From Pseudomonadota bacterium (lineage in GTDB: Bacteria > Pseudomonadota > Gammaproteobacteria > Arenicellales > UBA868), in NCBI GenBank assembly GCA_018661145.1, contig JABJIU010000182.1, forward strand, positions 1 to 6,614: a DNA stretch of 6,614 nucleotides. Direction: 5' to 3'. Positions within the stretch are counted from its first letter, which is position 1. Every line of letters starts with the position of its first letter. Under the pieces are notes generated by a model. That model saw only the letters and a program-made list of their open reading frames with translations. It was not told the DNA's origin and searched no databases. A program made the position numbers and the translations under genes. This document shows, in pieces, positions 5,369-6,614 of the stretch.

Positions 5369-5454
5369 GAGTCACGGACCAAGAGCCACACTAAAAACAA
5401 CTATCTCCTTCAAATTAATGACACGAATTAAACGCTACAGGCCGGTATAGAAAA
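5351..5454 (+). other. S10/spc boundary spacer (rpsQ-rplN)
   Basis: This 104-base, relatively AT-rich spacer is at the place where E. coli ends the S10 operon and starts the spc operon from its own promoter. I see a GATAAT at 5363-5368 with only a poor -35 (CTGCCG at 5340-5345), and a TTCAAA at 5409-5414 without a good -10. A 27-codon open frame (ATG 5367 to TAG 5450) ends 4 bases before rplN. The rplN ribosome binding site is weak. No T-tract terminator is present. Confidence 0.6.
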
Positions 5455-5823
5455 ATGATCCAGATGCAGAGTAACTTGAACGTTGCCGACAACAGCGGTG
5501 CCCGCCGAGTGCAGTGTATTAAGGTGTTGGGAGGCTCCAAGCGCCGTTATGCGGGCGTAGGAGATATCATCAAGATCAGTATTAAAGAGGCCATTCCGAA
5601 CAGTCGGGTGAAAAAAGGGGATGTCTATAACGCGGTGGTCGTCCGCACCAAGCATGGGGTCCGTCGCGGGGATGGATCCCTGATTCGTTTTGACAACAAC
5701 GCTGCAGTCCTGCTCAACGCGCAGTACCAACCTGTTGGCACCCGCATCTTCGGGCCGGTCACCCGCGAGCTGAGGTCGGAACGCTTTATGCGCATCATTT
5801 CGTTAGCGCCAGAAGTCCTGTGA
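5455..5823 (+). CDS. rplN: 50S ribosomal protein L14 (uL14)
   Basis: uL14 lies at the subunit interface, forms bridges to 16S rRNA, and is the binding site of the silencing factor RsfS (family knowledge). The 122 residues are one fewer than E. coli and highly conserved. MIQMQSNLNVADNSGARRV (1-19) is the family hallmark, followed by LGGSKRRYAGVGDIIK (25-40), VKKGDV (52-57), VVVRTKHGVRRGDGS (61-75) and the C-terminal GTRIFGPVTRELRSERFMRI (95-114). The start is ATG at 5455; the upstream AGAAAA is a poor ribosome binding site and the nearest AGG (5439-5441) is 13 bases away. It is the first gene of the spc group, following the 104-base boundary spacer. Confidence 0.98.
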   Translation: MIQMQSNLNVADNSGARRVQCIKVLGGSKRRYAGVGDIIKISIKEAIPNSRVKKGDVYNAVVVRTKHGVRRGDGSLIRFDNNAAVLLNAQYQPVGTRIFGPVTRELRSERFMRIISLAPEVL

Positions 5824-5849
5824 TTGTTTGAGGTTGCGAGACTAAATAC

Positions 5850-6170
5850 ATGAAGAAATTTCGAAAAGGCGACGATGTCGTGGTGCTGACAGGTCGTGAC
5901 AAAGGCAAGCGTGGGACCATTCTGCGGGTCCTCGACGATGAGCGTGTGCTCGTTGACAGCGTCAACGTAGTCAAGAAGCACACGCGACCCAATCCCAATA
6001 AAGGGGAGACGGGCGGGATCATTGAAAAGGAGTCTCCGATCCGGCTGTCGAACCTCGGGATGTACAACCCAAACAGCAAGGAACCCGATCGGGTCGGCTT
6101 TAAGTTTCTCGAAGACGGCAGCAAGGTGCGGGTGTTTCGTTCAGACGGAGAAATGATCGACGTCGGCTGA
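5850..6170 (+). CDS. rplX: 50S ribosomal protein L24 (uL24)
   Basis: uL24 is one of the two assembly initiators of the large subunit and lies close to the tunnel exit. The 106 residues compare with 104 in E. coli. A KOW motif covers the N-terminus, with KGDDVVVLTGRDKGKRGTIL at 6-25; next come VNVVKKHTRPNP (38-49) and GGIIEKESPIRLSNLGMYNP (55-74), then DRVGFKF and a short variable C-terminus. The start is ATG at 5850, 26 bases after rplN. The ribosome binding site is weak (GCGAG at 5836-5840). A small hairpin spans its 3' end and the spacer to rplE. Confidence 0.97.
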   Translation: MKKFRKGDDVVVLTGRDKGKRGTILRVLDDERVLVDSVNVVKKHTRPNPNKGETGGIIEKESPIRLSNLGMYNPNSKEPDRVGFKFLEDGSKVRVFRSDGEMIDVG

Positions 6171-6176
6171 AGTCGA
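6157..6176 (+). repeat. Small hairpin at the rplX-rplE junction
   Basis: TCGAC (6157-6161) pairs with GTCGA (6172-6176) around a 10-base loop, or alternatively GTCG (6162-6165) with CGAC (6174-6177). It covers the rplX stop and lies about 13 bases before the rplE start. In E. coli the regulatory S8-binding site is at this same junction. Neither stem shows the S8 recognition core that I could confirm. Confidence 0.25.
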
Positions 6177-6189
6177 CAGGCGAATTACC

Positions 6190-6614
6190 ATGGCACGACT
6201 GCAAGAGCATTACCAGAAAACCGTTGTTCCAGCTCTGATGGAACAGTTTAAATATTCCAGCGCCATGCAGGTGCCGCGAATTACCAAGATTACGTTGAAT
6301 ATGGGGGTGGGCGAATCCGTCGTTGATAAAAAGGCGATGGAAGGGGCCGTAGACGATCTTACGAAGATCGCTGGCCAGAAACCTATTGTCACGAAAGCGC
6401 GCAAGTCTGTCGCCGCCTTCAAAATCCGGGACGGTTGGCCGATTGGCTGCAAGGTCACGCTTCGGCGCGATCGGATGTACGAGTTTTTGGATCGCCTTAT
6501 TACGGTTGCGTTTCCACGGGTTCGGGACTTCCGGGGTTTGTCTGCGAGGGCGTTTGATGGCCGGGGCAACTTTAGTGTCGGCTTAAAGGAGCAGATCGTT
6601 TTTCCAGAGATTGA
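6190..6614 (+). CDS. rplE: 50S ribosomal protein L5 (uL5), N-terminal part
   Basis: uL5 belongs to the 5S rRNA particle in the central protuberance and contacts P-site tRNA and S13. The window ends after 141 complete codons plus two bases, against about 179 codons in E. coli, so roughly the last fifth is missing because of the window edge and not because the gene is broken. The reading is clean: MARLQEHYQK (1-10), MQVPRITKITLNMGVGES (26-43), AGQKPIVTKARKSVAAFKIR (61-80), GWPIGCKVTLRRDRMYEFL (82-100) and RDFRGLSARAFDGRGNFSV (112-130). The start is ATG at 6190 with AGG at 6178-6180, nine bases upstream, 19 bases after rplX. Confidence 0.97.
   Translation, partial: MARLQEHYQKTVVPALMEQFKYSSAMQVPRITKITLNMGVGESVVDKKAMEGAVDDLTKIAGQKPIVTKARKSVAAFKIRDGWPIGCKVTLRRDRMYEFLDRLITVAFPRVRDFRGLSARAFDGRGNFSVGLKEQIVFPEI

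Noticed and set aside
1..6614. Mobile element, CRISPR array, tRNA or new accessory system
   Set aside because: The window is filled by syntenic ribosomal-protein genes; I found no repeats, transposase, tRNA-like sequence or unfamiliar gene of credible length.

Overview
This window is a stretch of a bacterial chromosome carrying the conserved ribosomal-protein cluster that corresponds to the E. coli S10 operon followed by the first part of the spc operon. All genes are on the + strand, in the order tuf (3' end only), rpsJ, rplC, rplD, rplW, rplB, rpsS, rplV, rpsC, rplP, rpmC, rpsQ, rplN, rplX, rplE (5' part only). Every product was recognised by reading the translation against remembered family sequences; no database search was done. 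The protein signatures point to a gammaproteobacterium: the uL3 motif GQNQDPG with GKKMAGHMGN, the S10 C-terminus LAAGVDVEIKLG, and the general closeness of every protein to its E. coli counterpart. I cannot name the lineage. The DNA is moderately GC-rich by eye.

Layout. Positions 1-69 hold the last 22 residues of EF-Tu. After 57 bases with no visible terminator comes the S10 group (127-5350), encoding uS10, uL3, uL4, uL23, uL2, uS19, uL22, uS3, uL16, uL29 and uS17. Most junctions are tight. rplD/rplW and rpmC/rpsQ overlap as ATGA, rplB/rpsS are 2 bases apart and rplV/rpsC are 3 bases apart, which suggests translational coupling. Two junctions are loose: rplC-rplD (120 bases) and rpsQ-rplN (104 bases). 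The second lies where E. coli has the S10/spc operon boundary. The spc group begins with rplN (uL14) at 5455, then rplX (uL24), then rplE (uL5), which the window edge cuts after 141 codons.

The products act together in the cytoplasm. uS10, uS19, uS3 and uS17 build the small subunit. uL3, uL4, uL23, uL2, uL22, uL16, uL29, uL14, uL24 and uL5 build the large subunit. uL4 and uL22 line the nascent-peptide tunnel, uL23, uL29 and uL24 surround its exit, uL2, uL3 and uL16 lie near the peptidyl-transferase centre, and EF-Tu delivers aminoacyl-tRNA. All the genes look intact, with their key residues present.

Nothing here looks like a new defence, mobile or metabolic system; it is a housekeeping locus. 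The points worth a second look concern regulation and sequence style. There is no room for an E. coli-type S10 leader. The rplC-rplD spacer is unusually long and sits directly before the gene of the usual autoregulator. A strong hairpin overlaps the rpsQ stop codon. Both large spacers carry a short open frame that ends just before the next gene. The S10 loop at the tetracycline/tigecycline-associated position carries Lys-Tyr instead of the E. coli Val-Asn. Codon bias is weak for ribosomal-protein genes.
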